A stretch of 64,000 nucleotides of DNA from Massospora cicadina (GCA_022478985.1 JAKSZP010005280.1:186001-250000); one strand, 5' to 3'. Positions 10,939 to 22,278 are shown, numbered from the stretch's first letter. The notes: a model not told the origin generated them from the letters alone. Made by a program: numbers and translations.

Positions 10939-11560
10939 GAACGTGATAACTGAGTCTGACCCATATCCCATTCTGTTGATGGAGCCTATCTTCCATATGA
11001 TTTTGGGGAGTCAGATATTCACCAAGATTAACCTGGTCAACACGTTCCACCAAGTTCCTGTGATTCCAGAGCAACAACAGTAAATGGCCTTCAGGTGAAA
11101 CTTGGGGGTGTTTGGATATAAAGTGATGCCCTTCAGTATTAAGATCGCCCCATGATATCCAGTATACCAGCAACAATGCCATGAGAACTTGTCACGAAAT
11201 GCTTCATAGCATACATGGACTATATTCTAGTTTTTTCAATACCAAAGAGGAGCATAGGGGCGATGTGCTGAACGTGCTGTAGGCTTCTGACTAGGCGAAC
11301 CTCCAATTAAAGCTGTCAGAGTGTAAGTTATACAAGGGTCATATCTCTTTCTTGGGGAACGTAGTCTTCCACAAAGGGATGGACATATGCTCTGACAAGT
11401 TGAAGGAGGTGATGGAATGGTCAGATCCTACTGATAGAACTGGATTCAGAAGTTTCCTGGGCGTGGAGATTTTCCTGAAACTTTTGTTAAAACATCCCCA
11501 AAACTGCCACACCCTTGAACCTTTTGACAGGGCAGGTGCGTAACAGTGGGAAGTTAAATA
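10939..11560 (+). pseudogene. Element A reverse transcriptase, second part
   Basis: Resumes with NVITESDPYPI, then TKINLVNTFHQVPV and FGYKVMPFSIKIAP, the palm motifs that follow the transposon insertion point. The catalytic motif at 11212-11223 reads YMDY, so the second aspartate is lost. Continues with the connection region (about 11330-11560: NVVFHKGMDICSDK, then FRSFLGVEIF). Stops in the palm and a shift near 11340 show long decay. Confidence 0.85.
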
Positions 11561-12020
11561 GGAGAAAGATTTCCAAGACATTAAGGAGATCCTCATGACT
11601 GCACCTGTACTTTCCACCCTGACGCTGACTGGCCCTCCATAGTAAATACTGACGCCTCAAATTTTGAAATTGGGGCAGTTCTTAAGCAGAAGGGGGAATA
11701 TGGGGTAGAAAATCCAGTAAATTATTTTAGTGGGAAAATGTTGACTGCCAAGACAACCTACCCAGTGTACAGTAGAGCTCCTTATTATTTTCTCAGCTCT
11801 AGAGGAATAGCAGCATCATTTGCTGTACACCCAGAACCAAGTAACTATAAAAACAAACCATTACGCCCTCAAATTCTACAAGAGCCCAAATGCATGAAAC
11901 AGCGCCAGTCCTAGTGGCATCTAGAACTGGTGCATTATGATTTTAAGATTAGGTATAAGCTGGGGGAGAGCAACCTCATCTAGAACTCCTAAGCAGAGAC
12001 CTGGGAATAGTATTACCAAA
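11561..12020 (+). pseudogene. Element A RNase H domain
   Basis: VNTDASNFEIGAVLKQ at about 11644-11690 is the first catalytic block and keeps its aspartate. Later pieces (ENPVNYFSGKML near 11708) follow the expected order in changing frames, and the domain fades near 12010. It would degrade the RNA strand during cDNA synthesis. Confidence 0.75.
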
Positions 12021-12229
12021 GAAGGAGCTGGATGCCTACAACATGGCAGCTATGTTGCATCCAAACATGTTCACAGCCATGTGAAATGCCACTAATGAAT
12101 TGAAGGACAAGCTTCAGGATGCGCAACTGCGTTTAGAGTATGGGGCCACACTCTGGAAGGACCTCCAAGAGGGGATCGAGAACAAAATTTACAAACATTA
12201 CTGGAAATAGAAGGGCCTCATTCTCCAGA

Positions 12230-13720
12230 AAGGGCTCCCATGGCTTCCAAGCCATGAGCTCCAGGAGGAAAAAATAAGCGCATTCCATGGCCACCTTTGG
12301 TGAGACATCTGATGACAGAGAAAACTATAGAGCTCCTGTCCCAAAGCAACTTGTGGCTGGAGATGCCTAGTTCAGTGAAGAAGTACATCCCAAAATGCGT
12401 AGCCTGCACCTGATCCAAACACCAGACAGAAGACCTTTGGGAAACTTAAGCCCCTCCAGATAGCGAAGATACCATGATTCTCACTTAGTGTAGACTTCAT
12501 AATAGGACTTCCAAGATCATAGGGTTTTTAGCTGTCTGGTGGAGATGGACAGACTGACTAAATATGGCAAATTCTTTCTGTGTACCTCCAAGATTACAAC
12601 AAAGGGAACAGCAGAGATTTTTTTGAATGAGGTGTTCTCCTGCCATGGCCTCCCTGAGGAGATAGTGTCAGATAGAAATCGCAATTCATCTTATGCTTCT
12701 GGAAACACCCACTGGAGGATCTTCAGATCCACCGTGCTGATCATCAGCTTACCACCCACAGTCTGTTGGCCAAAGCAATTGAGTTATCAAGTCCTCAAGC
12801 AGTACCTGCGCAACTACATGCCAACTCTCAGAGTTTTGAATTACACTCCATAAGTGGCAGTTAAATCTTGAAGCTGGATAATGTGGAGGGGTTCAAATAT
12901 TAGGATGGAATTCGGAGTAATCCAATTCCCTTATAATTCATATAAGTATAATACTTTGAATGTTGGGTGGCCTCAATTTGGTTAATCCAATTAAAAGAAA
13001 TAAGATTAGATCAAGTTTCCGGACTTGGGATCCTCAAAAGATGGTCTAGACCTGTAGCATAATGTTGAGGCCCAGTGGACATGGTTTGGCCACTTCAGGG
13101 TTCACAAAGACCCATCTGTGGCTCTCACATATTATAAATTAAATATATATACAAATTATATATGTTGTCAGCAATCTGATCCCTTTATTGGAATATTTTG
13201 GGCTTCTTTTATAGGGTCAAGGGTAATTAATATAAACAAACGTTGATAAACTGATATCTAATTAGAAAGATATCGATTCAATCATAGCACTAAATAAATC
13301 AATATATATCAAGGTTACTGATAAATTCAGATAGGATGAGTCTAACCCAATTAAGTTAGAACATCATCCTTTGAGGTTATATACCCTTTGGTGAAGTTTT
13401 ATCGAATCTATTAGGCTTTTAGCCTAATACCCTGAGACTTGCCTTAAGGAAAGTGTTGAAGTTTACCCCAGAATAAGGATTAACCTTAAAAGAGTAAATT
13501 CCCAAAAACCACAAAACAAGAACTCTGGACTGTAAAGCTAAAAATATCCCTATTTGCTTACAATAATCTAGCGCACATGTCAATGGGTTTTTGCCCTTCC
13601 TGGTGAACTACACATTCCACCATAAGATGGTGGAAAACCACCCCAGAAGTCTGAACCCAGTGGCAAACATCCTTGAAGCAAAAATTTAGGATAATTTGAA
13701 AACATTATAACTAATTTAAA
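12230..13720 (+). pseudogene. Element A integrase, split by an insertion
   Basis: The N-terminal zinc domain is represented by VKKYIPKCVACT (about 12378-12412). The core begins near 12530, with MDRLTKYGKFFLC in the frame opening at 12539 and CHGLPEEIVSDRN at 12640-12680, which keeps the second catalytic aspartate. Coding stops near 12828. It resumes at 13521 with FAYNNLAHMSMGF and LPFLVNYTFHHKM up to the C-terminal part near 13720. The piece in between is non-coding and flanked by AACTCT on both sides. Confidence 0.8.
12829..13520. mobile_element. ~690-bp non-coding insertion in element A integrase
   Basis: Integrase coding is interrupted here and AACTCT occurs at both edges (12823-12828 and 13521-13526); extending to eight bases, six match. 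The insert begins CAGAGTTTTG and ends CAAAACAAG, so its ends may form a poor inverted repeat. A CAGRG start and an 8-bp TSD would fit a non-autonomous hAT element, but the right end does not give a clean partner. It is AT-rich with no ORF. Confidence 0.5.
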
Positions 13721-14010
13721 TAAAAGCAGTAGAGAAGCAGAAGAAGAAGGCAAATGCTCACAAATACAAGGCCCTAGTGCTAAAAAGAAAGATCTGGTGA
13801 TGATTAACCCAAAAAAACTACTCAGTACCTGCTAGCTGCAGGAAATCTGGACCAGTCGCCCTGGGACCATTTAAGTCCTCCATCAATTAATGAAGTAGCC
13901 TAAGAACTGAAGTTCCCTGAGTTATCTTTCACGCAACTGGTACTGCACATTTCGCAACTAAAAAAGTTTGAAGGTCCTCTTCCAGAGAAGCCAGAGCCAG
14001 TCCACATGGG

Positions 14011-14160
14011 AACCCAGGAGAGGACATGTATGAGGTGGAGGAAATCCTGGACATAAGAATCTCCTGAGGGAATTGTTGGTACCTGGTGAAGTGGGTAGGT
14101 ACCCATTGGAAGATTCCACCTGAAAGACTGGTGATGACTGCATCAATTTCTTACAGAAGG
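14011..14160 (+). pseudogene. Element A chromodomain
   Basis: After the integrase, the frame reads YEVEEILDIRIS, a stop, then GNCWYLVKWVGTHWKIP and PERL. The order acidic-EEILD, aromatic YLVKW and the W-x-P segment is the chromodomain that chromoviruses carry at the integrase C-terminus. In the family it steers integration toward particular histone marks. It is truncated by the start of the 3' LTR region. Confidence 0.8.
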
Positions 14161-14190
14161 TAGAAGAGTTTTGGAGCTGAAGGTGCTCTT

Positions 14191-14199
14191 ACTAGGGGG
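14191..14199 (+). promoter_or_regulatory. Polypurine tract of element A
   Basis: ACTAGGGGG lies immediately before the 3' LTR start (TGATGTAACGG). It is the expected plus-strand primer site for cDNA synthesis. Confidence 0.65.
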
Positions 14200-14356
14200 T
14201 GATGTAACGGTCAAGATGTTGCCTGACCTTCGCATAGCCCTAAATTTCTCCATTGAAAACCCCAGGGCCAAAGGAAAAAACCAATAGCAGAAAACCTCAA
14301 AATGGCATTCTGTTGAATCAGATTCCCAGAGAGCTAACTTTATTGTATATGTCAAG

Positions 14357-14662
14357 TAGGTGGTGGAAGGTAAGTCAGTAGGGCGTATGGCTACCAACCT
14401 GAAGGTTGCGGGTTTGATCTTCACCCTTTGCACATCAATCAGGGTGCCAGCTGAATGAAGCTATTGGCAGTTAGTAGTTTTAATAACAAGAAAACCTTAC
14501 CCATGATGCAAATAGAAATATAAGTCCCAATCCAGTGGTGGAAAAACTTTCTATGATGGAGTTGACCCTGCTCAGGTTTCATGTTAATACTTTCTTTCTC
14601 TATTTTGATAATGTCTATCCCCTGATTGGCTTGCCTCACAAAAAATATAATATATGTGTTAA
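14357..14662 (+). mobile_element. tRNA-derived SINE 1, in the 3' LTR of A
   Basis: Absent from the same place in the 5' LTR. The head has a pol III A-box-like TAAGTCAGTAGGG (14371-14383) and a B-box-like GGTTTGATCTT (14411-14421), as in tRNA-derived SINEs. The tail block at 14613-14640 (GTCTATCCCCTGATTGGC...) matches the LINE tail at 2444-2476, then an A/T-rich end. Flanking duplications are TGTATATGTCAAG (14344-14356) and TGTATACAAG (14663-14672). It encodes no protein and would depend on the LINE for retrotransposition. Confidence 0.8.
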
Positions 14663-14672
14663 TGTATACAAG

Positions 14673-14940
14673 TAAGGAAATCCTCATAAATGGCGCTCTG
14701 TCCAACCAGATGTGGCCAAAACTAATTTGCTAAATGCGCCGATGAGGAGGGAATTCTATACATGGTGCTCTGGCCAATCAGATGCTGCCAAACACAATAT
14801 TAAAAAGAGGTGATGAGGATGAAAGTTCTAATAAATGGTGCTATGGACAACCAGATGATGCCACTTCAGATAAGGCTGGAAGAGCCTCTCATTAATGGAA
14901 ATCAAGCTAATCAAATGTTACCAAAACTTCTTAACTTTCA
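14673..14940 (+). repeat. U3 tandem repeats with CCAAT-type motifs
   Basis: Four diverged units of about 60-75 bp, each with a TAAATGG-like block followed by CCAACCAGATG, CCAATCAGATG, CAACCAGATG or CTAATCAAATG. Only two or three units occur in the 5' LTR (about 6010-6115). CCAAT within GGCCAATCAGATG is a typical NF-Y type site, so these may be promoter or enhancer repeats. Confidence 0.6.
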
Positions 14941-15529
14941 AATCTTAATGATAAGGATGTCAACAAGGAGACAGGTTTTGAGAACGTTTCAATTATACAA
15001 AAATGAATGCAAAATTTTTTTGATAACTGCAACAGTTCCCGTGACAAGTTCTGGAGAAGGCCTAGGCACAGAAATTGAGGGTCCAGATCCCCAGTTTGTT
15101 CATACCATTGAGAAGTTGTCTGCAAACTCCACAGAGACTAAGACCTGCTCTTCCCTGTACTTAAAGTATAAAATATAAACTGGCAAAGTTGTTCAGAGAA
15201 GCTTTGTCTTCTATAAACACTTTATAAATATTTAAAATTGGAAAACTTTTTAGCTTGAAAACATTTTAAAAGAAACCTAAGGGAAAATGCTCATTAACTA
15301 TACTTAAACTTTATCAAGTCTATTGTTTCCTTGTATGCACTTTCTGGAGGTCAGGCCCTATTGCTTGGAGCTAGTTAAATCTCATTGTAGTCCAAAATTT
15401 CATAGTCATGAGTTTTCTAAACACTCAAATCAGGGTACTACACCACAGGATGATCCTGCTTGTGGGCGCTTACCTGGGCCCTCTTACCCAACTGCCTTGT
15501 GACAGTATTCAGGGACTCCATCCGTCACA

Positions 15530-17068
15530 ACATTCCCTCTAATTTCTAATTATGCAGGAAGTCAAAAATAAAACTTAAAAACTATATAGTAAGTAAATGA
15601 TCCTTTATAACTTAGAAAGTTTCAATAATTATAAGTCTGCAGGGATATTATATTTAATATAATTTTCTTAAAAACTCTCAACTAGGATCTTTTGAAACAG
15701 TTCATGTTGATCTCTAAATGAAAGTTTTGACCTTTTATTGTTACAGTAACTGTCATAATTCTATATATAAATCTATAATCGGATATAGGTTTAGATGGCA
15801 ATTCAGTTTTTCAGGAAATCTATTATTATTTGTTGGGCAATCCTTATCCAGAGTTAACTTAATTGATTGTCATCAGAAACTAACTTCATTATATCTAGTT
15901 CTAGCCATTTGTAATCACAAAAATCTGACACCACCTGCTGTGAAGGAAGGGCTGCGGCCCATCTTCAGCCTGTGGCTAAGGTAGTTTCTTAAAATTATGA
16001 AGCAACTTACTATATTGTGAAAGTGGTCCTCTCTCACATATGATACAGATTAATGATGTAAACTGCTAGTGATAATGTATTTAATGTATATGTGGTGCAT
16101 AATTATGTCATTCTAGAGTTTGTTTCTTCATTGTGGTAAAAACTTTTACTCCTGATCCAATTGCTTTTTAACTATGGAGAAACCCTTGGATATTTATTGG
16201 CTGTAAGTTATCCTAAGACCACTTGGAGTCCTTATAATCTCTACTTACAAACTAAACCAAGTCCTTTACATTTGACAGTAACCCTTCCCCAAGTTAGACA
16301 ACTATTATCATACCTAAAAACAATATAAATGAACAAAAGTAAAACTTTGTGACAATTGTAAATTTTTCCTATTGGAGATAATAAAATTAAATAAATAAAA
16401 TTTATAGGTTGGATATAAGACCTAACAACAATATAATAGTTTTCAGTTGAATCTTGATTATATCTTGGGATTTCTTTTGGTAGCTTTGACATCATAAAGT
16501 ATATCCCTAATTCTGACAAATCTTTTTGTTTTTGATTTAAATTGTACTTTGGAACCCATTTTTTATTTCTAAATCGAGCTTGGTGTTCTGTTACTTTATG
16601 TGAAATTTATGACTCTTCAGTGATATTATTTGCTTCTCAGGAAATTTTTTCACTAAATTTAGTAATATTCAATTTGTGCAATGATGCTAAAATAAGGAAA
16701 CGCGTCTTAAGTGGTTATATATCTAGCCATCACCAGTGACATTAAAAATGAGTTTGCTTGTTCTCATTATCAATCAAATAGTTTTATATTAAAGGATATA
16801 AAAAGTCCTTAATTGTCATTAAATCTGGCAACAACACTTTGGTTATTGTGTATAAAAACTTTGTTAATTGGTGATATTACAGACAATGATAATAATAGAG
16901 GCTTTGTCCATTGTCCTCACCAACCTTAAAATATCCATTAAACTGTTTTCTTATCAATTCATGATAAAATAAGGGGTCTTACCAAGGGTGAGAGCTTATG
17001 TCTTTTTGTTAAGTGATTATCAACATTATTACTATTCAAAAGAGATAAAAAATAATTTAACTGTCTTG
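15530..17068. other. AT-rich stretch, nothing recognised
   Basis: No LTR, TIR, pol motif or tRNA-like head was found between element A and SINE 2. Short ORFs (15718-15984 plus; 16241-16519 minus) look like chance openings in AT-rich DNA. Confidence 0.5.
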
Positions 17069-17084
17069 AATAAACTCAGTTACA

Positions 17085-17371
17085 AAGGGAGAATACCCCA
17101 GTGGTAGAGTATAGACCCTCTACCACTGCCTCCCAAGTTTGATCCCAGTAATGGACTTTGGGTAGGGGATGATTATGACTGTGTTGGTTTTGCGCACCAA
17201 TGCCCAAACTGAGATAGTGAATAGCAAAGGCGGTCCATGGAGTTCCTGGCCTATCATACGCTGTGCATGGAGGTTTTCCAGGTTTTATCCTCCTTTCCCA
17301 TTTTCTTCACTTCCCTAATTGGTGCAGTATCATCCCCAGGTCAGCCCACCTCGAATAAAATTAAAAATATA
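17085..17371 (+). mobile_element. tRNA-derived SINE 2 with 16-bp target-site duplication
   Basis: Perfect duplications AATAAACTCAGTTACA at 17069-17084 and 17372-17387 bound the element. The head has an A-box-like TACCCCAGTGGTAGAG (about 17094) and a B-box-like AGTTTGATCCC (17136-17146), more tRNA-like than SINE 1. The tail (17328-17360, ...TCATCCCCAGGTCAGCCCACC then TCGAATAAAA) matches the LINE tail at 2444-2476. It ends in an A/T-rich run. The perfect TSD suggests it is among the younger insertions. It was not called a functional tRNA because the arms do not fold as a full cloverleaf and the element extends 200 bp further. Confidence 0.85.
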
Positions 17372-17899
17372 AATAAACTCAGTTACATGTAGTATATGAT
17401 GTATCATCCTTAATTAAGTAAACATTCCTCTTTTCTTCAGCCATGTTTCAGTACCAGTCCATATGATGACCTGTAACTTCTCTTATTGTCCTTCAAATAT
17501 ATGGCAAAGAAATACTTTCTGCCATGCCTCAAACATGTGCAGTTTTTCTCTTTTTTGATCTTTTTGAAACTCTCTTTAATTGTATTCAAGATGTTGTTGT
17601 TAACTTCAAGTTAAATCTTAACTAACTATTTAGCTTAGTCCTGCTGTTACCTTTCAGAATGTAGATGCTTTTAGTCTGCGTCCACAATATGTGCTTAAAG
17701 CTCATTAACGCTGCTTGTCTTCCATATAACGCATTAATTTTGATATGAAAATAGATTTGCGGTGAATTATTTGATAAAAAACAAAGTCTATGGCAGTAAA
17801 AAATTAATAATGGAAGTGTAAATATTGCAATCTATTTTATGATTGAGGCCAGAGTCTCATTGGCTTAGTACTTGCTTCCATTGCATGAGTGAGTTTCAG

Positions 17900-18740
17900 G
17901 TGTGATGAACTTTTTAGAATTCCACTAGGTCCATAAGGTGTTTCACCACGTCTCATAACAAGATACTTCCATTTAAAGGAAAAAACTTGTGGATATTCAT
18001 GTTGGGTATAGCTTGGTATTATAAAAATTTCATGGCAACTATTGAAGTAATTGCCTTAATTATGATGCTTCTACCCACTTGCGTAAGTGGTTGATAGAAA
18101 TGAGAATGAAAGGTTTTTAATGGTTGTCTTTAGATATGGTTTCACAAATCAATGGTAACAATATAAAATGGTGCGACAGGGGGAACATTCTGGAATCTAA
18201 ACTATTTTGGGATTGGCTACAATTGGGCACATCAATGAAGAGTTCAAGTGCTTGAATAATATCAATAAAATTGCTACATTGTAAAACTTCTCATTTTTGT
18301 AATTATATGTCTTATATAAGATTATCGTGGCCAACTTTCCAGTCTCCTTACATGATGTTAGCCATTCCCTTAATTGTCTTAACATATGACAACCATTGTT
18401 TTTGAATAAAATTCTCTAACGGACCATCTAGTACTAAAAAAAATTCTCTAACTGTCCATCTCTTTTTTTTGTTGATCTTAAGAAACTCTTTAGGACTTTT
18501 AATTTCTTCATTCTCTTCTTCTTACTCACTCACTGGTCTTTTAATTAGTTCATAAATTACATCACTCTCATGTACTTAATATCATATATATGTAACTGCA
18601 AAAGGCCATCTACGTTCAAGTATTTCTCTCCATATTGGTATAGAATATTGAAATCATACCTTTTCAGCTGAACTGCACATTTTAAAAGCACCCTACAAGG
18701 TCCTTTATATTTAGTTAACCATCTTAAGGAGGCATGGTAA
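17900..18740 (-). pseudogene. Minus-strand gypsy remnant: RNase H end and integrase core
   Basis: Reading the minus strand from 18740, the frame gives CAVQLKRYDFNILYQYGEKY and LNVDGLLQL, the usual end of a gypsy RNase H domain. Further on, near 18110-18060, ISINHLRKWVEAS matches the start of an integrase core, with asparagine in place of the first catalytic aspartate. No paired LTRs were found, and everything else here is too decayed to read. It is the relic of a separate, very old element of opposite orientation to A and B. Confidence 0.6.
18421..18442 (+). mobile_element. A-tailed micro-insertion, copy 1
   Basis: GGACCATCTAGTACT followed by about eight A. Flanked by ATTCTCTAAC at 18411-18420 and 18443-18452. 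The same core occurs at 47275-47300, 48119-48138 and 60138-60163 on the other strand. It looks like a retroposed ~15-nt sequence with a poly(A) tail and TSD. Confidence 0.75.
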
Positions 18741-21586
18741 GAGATTATCTTTAAATATACTCCTTAAATTCAGAGTTATAAGTGTTAGACATCTCGAATC
18801 ACATCTAGACACTCACATTTGGTCTCTGTATAGTTTCTTTCAGCTCTGATGAACATCTCTGAGTAAAGATTCTATCAGTTAGTCCCATCATCTTAGTCCA
18901 CTTTTTCTAAGATGATTCTCATTCTCAAATTGCTAGCATCTGTGTATAAGTAAAATGCCATCATTTATCTTGTTTATCAAGATTGGTGCTTTTATTAACA
19001 TTTGTTTGAGTTAATTAAAATGTTCTCTATTGTTATTTTATTCCTAAAAAAGAACCCCTTGTTCACCTGGTAATAATGAGGTTTTTGATGTCCACAACGT
19101 TTATCACAAACTAACGGTGATAGTATACTGCATGCACATCAACTGTATTCTACTGTACATTTAGTTTCTCCTTGAATTTCTTGGTTATACATCAATCACT
19201 AGGCCTCTGTCCCCTGAAAAATTCATATTTTACTGAAATATGTATATAAGTGATACACTATACTCAATTCCTAAGTCTCCCAGTATAGTAAAACCTACTC
19301 TAAGAACTATTTTTAACATACTAGATGAATTTGGTCAAAAGTTGATTTTTAATTGGAATAATCATGGGATATTTATAGTCAATATCCTAGACCCAGAACA
19401 TTTATTTCTAATTTTGGAAAACAAACAGCAAGGGTGCAATGTGTATTTGAGCACAATTGGTACAATAGTCACGATAGTACATTTAGGGGAAAAGACATAT
19501 TGTCAGTTTAGGAGCGGTGCATGATGATTATGGAATGGTTTAGGCTCTAATAGTAGGGCAGACATTAAACAAATTAATTGGTCACTTGCATTAATTATAG
19601 TTACATCCAGATTTGATAAAAAGAGGAATAGATATTTAGATATCTAAACTAAGTTAACACTTTTAATAACAAATCTTCCACTTGACTCAACTCATTCCTC
19701 AAATGATTCTTCTAGGTAGGAGGTTGACTGTTATAGTTGGGTCTTGGGATTTTTCATGAACCCTGTTAATAATCCTGTAATAAGACAAATGCTTGGTGAT
19801 TTAGAAATCAATTGAAAACAGTTATAAAATTACATACTTTTCTTTTCAATTTTTGGACAGTTTATAATTTCTTTCAAGCTGTACGTATTTCAGTACAATA
19901 CCCAATCACCTTATTTGACCTCATGTAATGTTCTTGGTACATATCATCCTGTGGTTTTTTTCCTTTTTTGAGTGAAGGTGGCTCCATAGGATTTAGTTTT
20001 AACCTTAGTCAATGGCCTGCTTGATTGGTCAGAATAACTATTATATTCAGATCACATCCTCATCCTCTATGTTAAAGTGAAACAAGGCAGAAAAGGTAGG
20101 CTGACACTCATAACGTAGGTGTAAGGGTGAAAATCCATTAAAATTCATATAGCTAATATTGTATGCAAAAATTATTGGTCAGACATAGAGTGTCCATTGT
20201 ATAGGGAAAAAGTGACACGCTTATGAAGAATTTGTTCATAAGTTCCATTTCTTGTCCTGTTAAGAAAAGCTCAATTATGAAAAAATATCATGACTTATGG
20301 AAAACCCCCTCCTGAAAACTCTCATTCCAATATGTCTGAAAAATGGTCTAAATGATCTAGCCAGCCAGAGCAAATTCAAGTCCAAACTAACACAGCCATC
20401 AATCAAATTGCTTTTTTGCAGATTGCCAGATTCTATTGGTTGACTCAAAAATAAACTTTTACAGACCATCATATTAAGCTGATTATCCTCCCAATGCTCG
20501 AGCTAATACCCTAATTCTCACCTCAACGTCTATTGCAACTACATGGCTTGGGCCAAATATCACAAATTCAATCTATTCAAGTACTTTATCAAAAAGCTTG
20601 GGCCAAATATGCTTGCACATTATGGCCAACTTTCATTGCATCAAATTTTGACAATTGGTCCCAATTATTGAACAATAAAAAACATCTAGCATACAAAATC
20701 GTTCAGGACTGACCCAAAGTTAAAGTTTAAAAGCCCTATGGACAATCAGAAAAATGATAACGTAATCAATTTCCCACCCTAGGGCGAAATTCATATGTGA
20801 ATCTGCATAATTGGCACAATAGCACATGCACATGGACCACCCAAAAGGGAGTATCTAGTGCTATTGAGAGAGAGGCCTGCCAATGTCCCAATCATAGGTA
20901 CATCATCTACTTCAATTGATGCAAGAATTTCACAGACGGTGTATTTTGTCAGAAGTATGACGAAACTCAAATCAAGAAGTTCCTAGGATAATTTTGCATG
21001 TTTTTATCGCAATTTTTGTTCTTGAAATCCTCCCAATTCTTAATGTATTTTGCTATCAATAAACCTAAGAATAGGTCTCAGTCATATCAGTTCAAGGGCC
21101 AAACTGAGGTGGTAAAATATCTGTTAAAATTTTTTTCTCAAATGTGGCCAGGAGATGCCCTAGAGGTATAAATACTGGCACCTGTCCTAATGACTGATTA
21201 TCAAATAAATACATTGCAATAGAAAAATATTTTAATTCATCTTTTTCCTGATTTTGTTCATAATCCTTTCTTTGAGAGTGCCAACAAAAAGGAAGTGCCA
21301 AACCCCCATATTGTATCTATCCCTGCCTCAGAAGTTGTTCCCAATTATGAATAAAATATTGTGCCCAAAATTAACCAGAAGAGTTGGGACTATTTTAATA
21401 AGCCTAGTGAGTTTCCAAATGGTCATAATACCACAAACCACTGGCAAAATTGAGATTAATCAACGGAACTTTGTCACAGTTAAGCTTGCAGGAATATAAT
21501 TATCAAGTGAGTTATCTCAGAATTTCACAAATATCTTGGTCCTTTTATAATCCTTTAGAAGCCTAAGATTCCCAATCATAGAAGCT
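18741..21586. other. AT-rich stretch, probably old retroelement debris
   Basis: It may hold the upstream RT and gag part of the minus-strand gypsy relic that ends at 17900, but no conserved motif survives. The ORF 19240-19524 (plus, 94 codons) and the minus-strand ORFs 20275-20472 and 21092-21301 match no family I recognise. Confidence 0.4.
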
Positions 21587-22255
21587 GATATATACCCCCT
21601 GACCGCCAAAATAAATTGACAGCTGTTCAGCATGACATCAGAGGACATGCAAGTAAATGCACTAGTATTTAGAACTATGCGCACAAATTTTATAGATGAT
21701 ACCTCAGAATAAACCACTTTTAAACAAAGGTCAATTGTCAATGATGGAAGAATTACCAAAAACCCATCCAAATAAAGCTTCCTCATTTATATAAAGCTTA
21801 TCAAATCAAGATTTACCAAACAATGAGCAAATTAATTTAGAAAGTACTAAAATTGAGATTAATAATGATACATGTAGCCACAAAAGACACAAGAGTCATG
21901 AGAACAATAAGAGCATTCAGAGCAGAAGCCACTCATTCACAAGCAAGCTAGAGCTTAATATAGTTTAAAAAAGACCAGAAGATCCCAGAGGATCAAGGAA
22001 TTGGACTTCACTGTACTTAAAGCAAAGCAACAAAAGCACAAAACTTTGTTAAAATAATGATTTTAATTAAACCAAATCCTACTTCAAACACCCCAAAATC
22101 CAGATATTATATAGAATACATTGTAATGTCAATAAAGTAACGTCTTTCAAAGAAGTAACCCTTATAAAGTCGTCTTTATACAATGCTAATGATGCCAATA
22201 TAGTTTTATTGAAAAAGTTTTGACTTGGACTTCCTTTTTTCAACAGAGGTTGTAA
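21587..22255 (+). repeat. 5' LTR of element B
   Basis: Begins near TGATATATACCCCCTGACC and ends before a possible primer-binding site at 22259. Similarity to 27631-28320 is clear at the start and in the last third only; the exact ends are uncertain. Confidence 0.6.
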
Positions 22256-22258
22256 AAT

Positions 22259-22278
22259 CTGGTGTGCTCATTAGAAGC
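22259..22278 (+). promoter_or_regulatory. Possible primer-binding site of element B
   Basis: TGGTGTGCTCATTAGAAG follows the 5' LTR. It begins TGGTG like the CCA-end complement of a tRNA and partly resembles TGGTGCTCACT after the LTR of element E. Weak evidence. Confidence 0.35.

Larger units (their letters stand above)
5846..15529 (+). mobile_element. Ty3/gypsy retrotransposon A (chromovirus type), nested
   Basis: Two related LTRs (5846-6730 and 14200-15529) flank gag, protease, RT, RNase H, integrase and a chromodomain in that order, the layout of chromodomain-carrying Ty3/gypsy elements. The 3' LTR is preceded by a purine tract. Three later insertions break it: a DNA transposon in RT, a ~690-bp piece in the integrase and a SINE in the 3' LTR. 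All genes carry stops or frameshifts and the LTRs are well diverged, so it is an old fossil. Confidence 0.9.
14200..15529 (+). repeat. 3' LTR of element A
   Basis: Starts TGATGTAACGGTCAAG and ends ...CCATCCGTCACA. It is longer than the 5' LTR because of the SINE (14357-14662) and extra U3 repeat units (14673-14940). A TATA-like AGTATAAAATATAAA lies near 15166. Blocks shared with the 5' LTR include ATTGAGGGTCCAGATCCCC (about 15075) and CTTGTGGGCGCTTACCTGGG (about 15459). Confidence 0.85.

Noticed and set aside
12838..13625. Long TSD around the A integrase insertion (TGAATTACAC... / TGAACTACAC...)
   Set aside because: The second copy lies within readable integrase coding sequence downstream of the resume point, so AACTCT at 12823 and 13521 is the better boundary; the resemblance is probably chance.
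17085..17160. Possible tRNA gene
   Set aside because: A and B boxes are present, but there is no complete cloverleaf and the sequence continues to a LINE-like tail between TSDs; it is a SINE head.
19240..19524. 94-codon plus-strand ORF as a host gene
   Set aside because: No recognisable motif and AT-rich low-complexity codon use.
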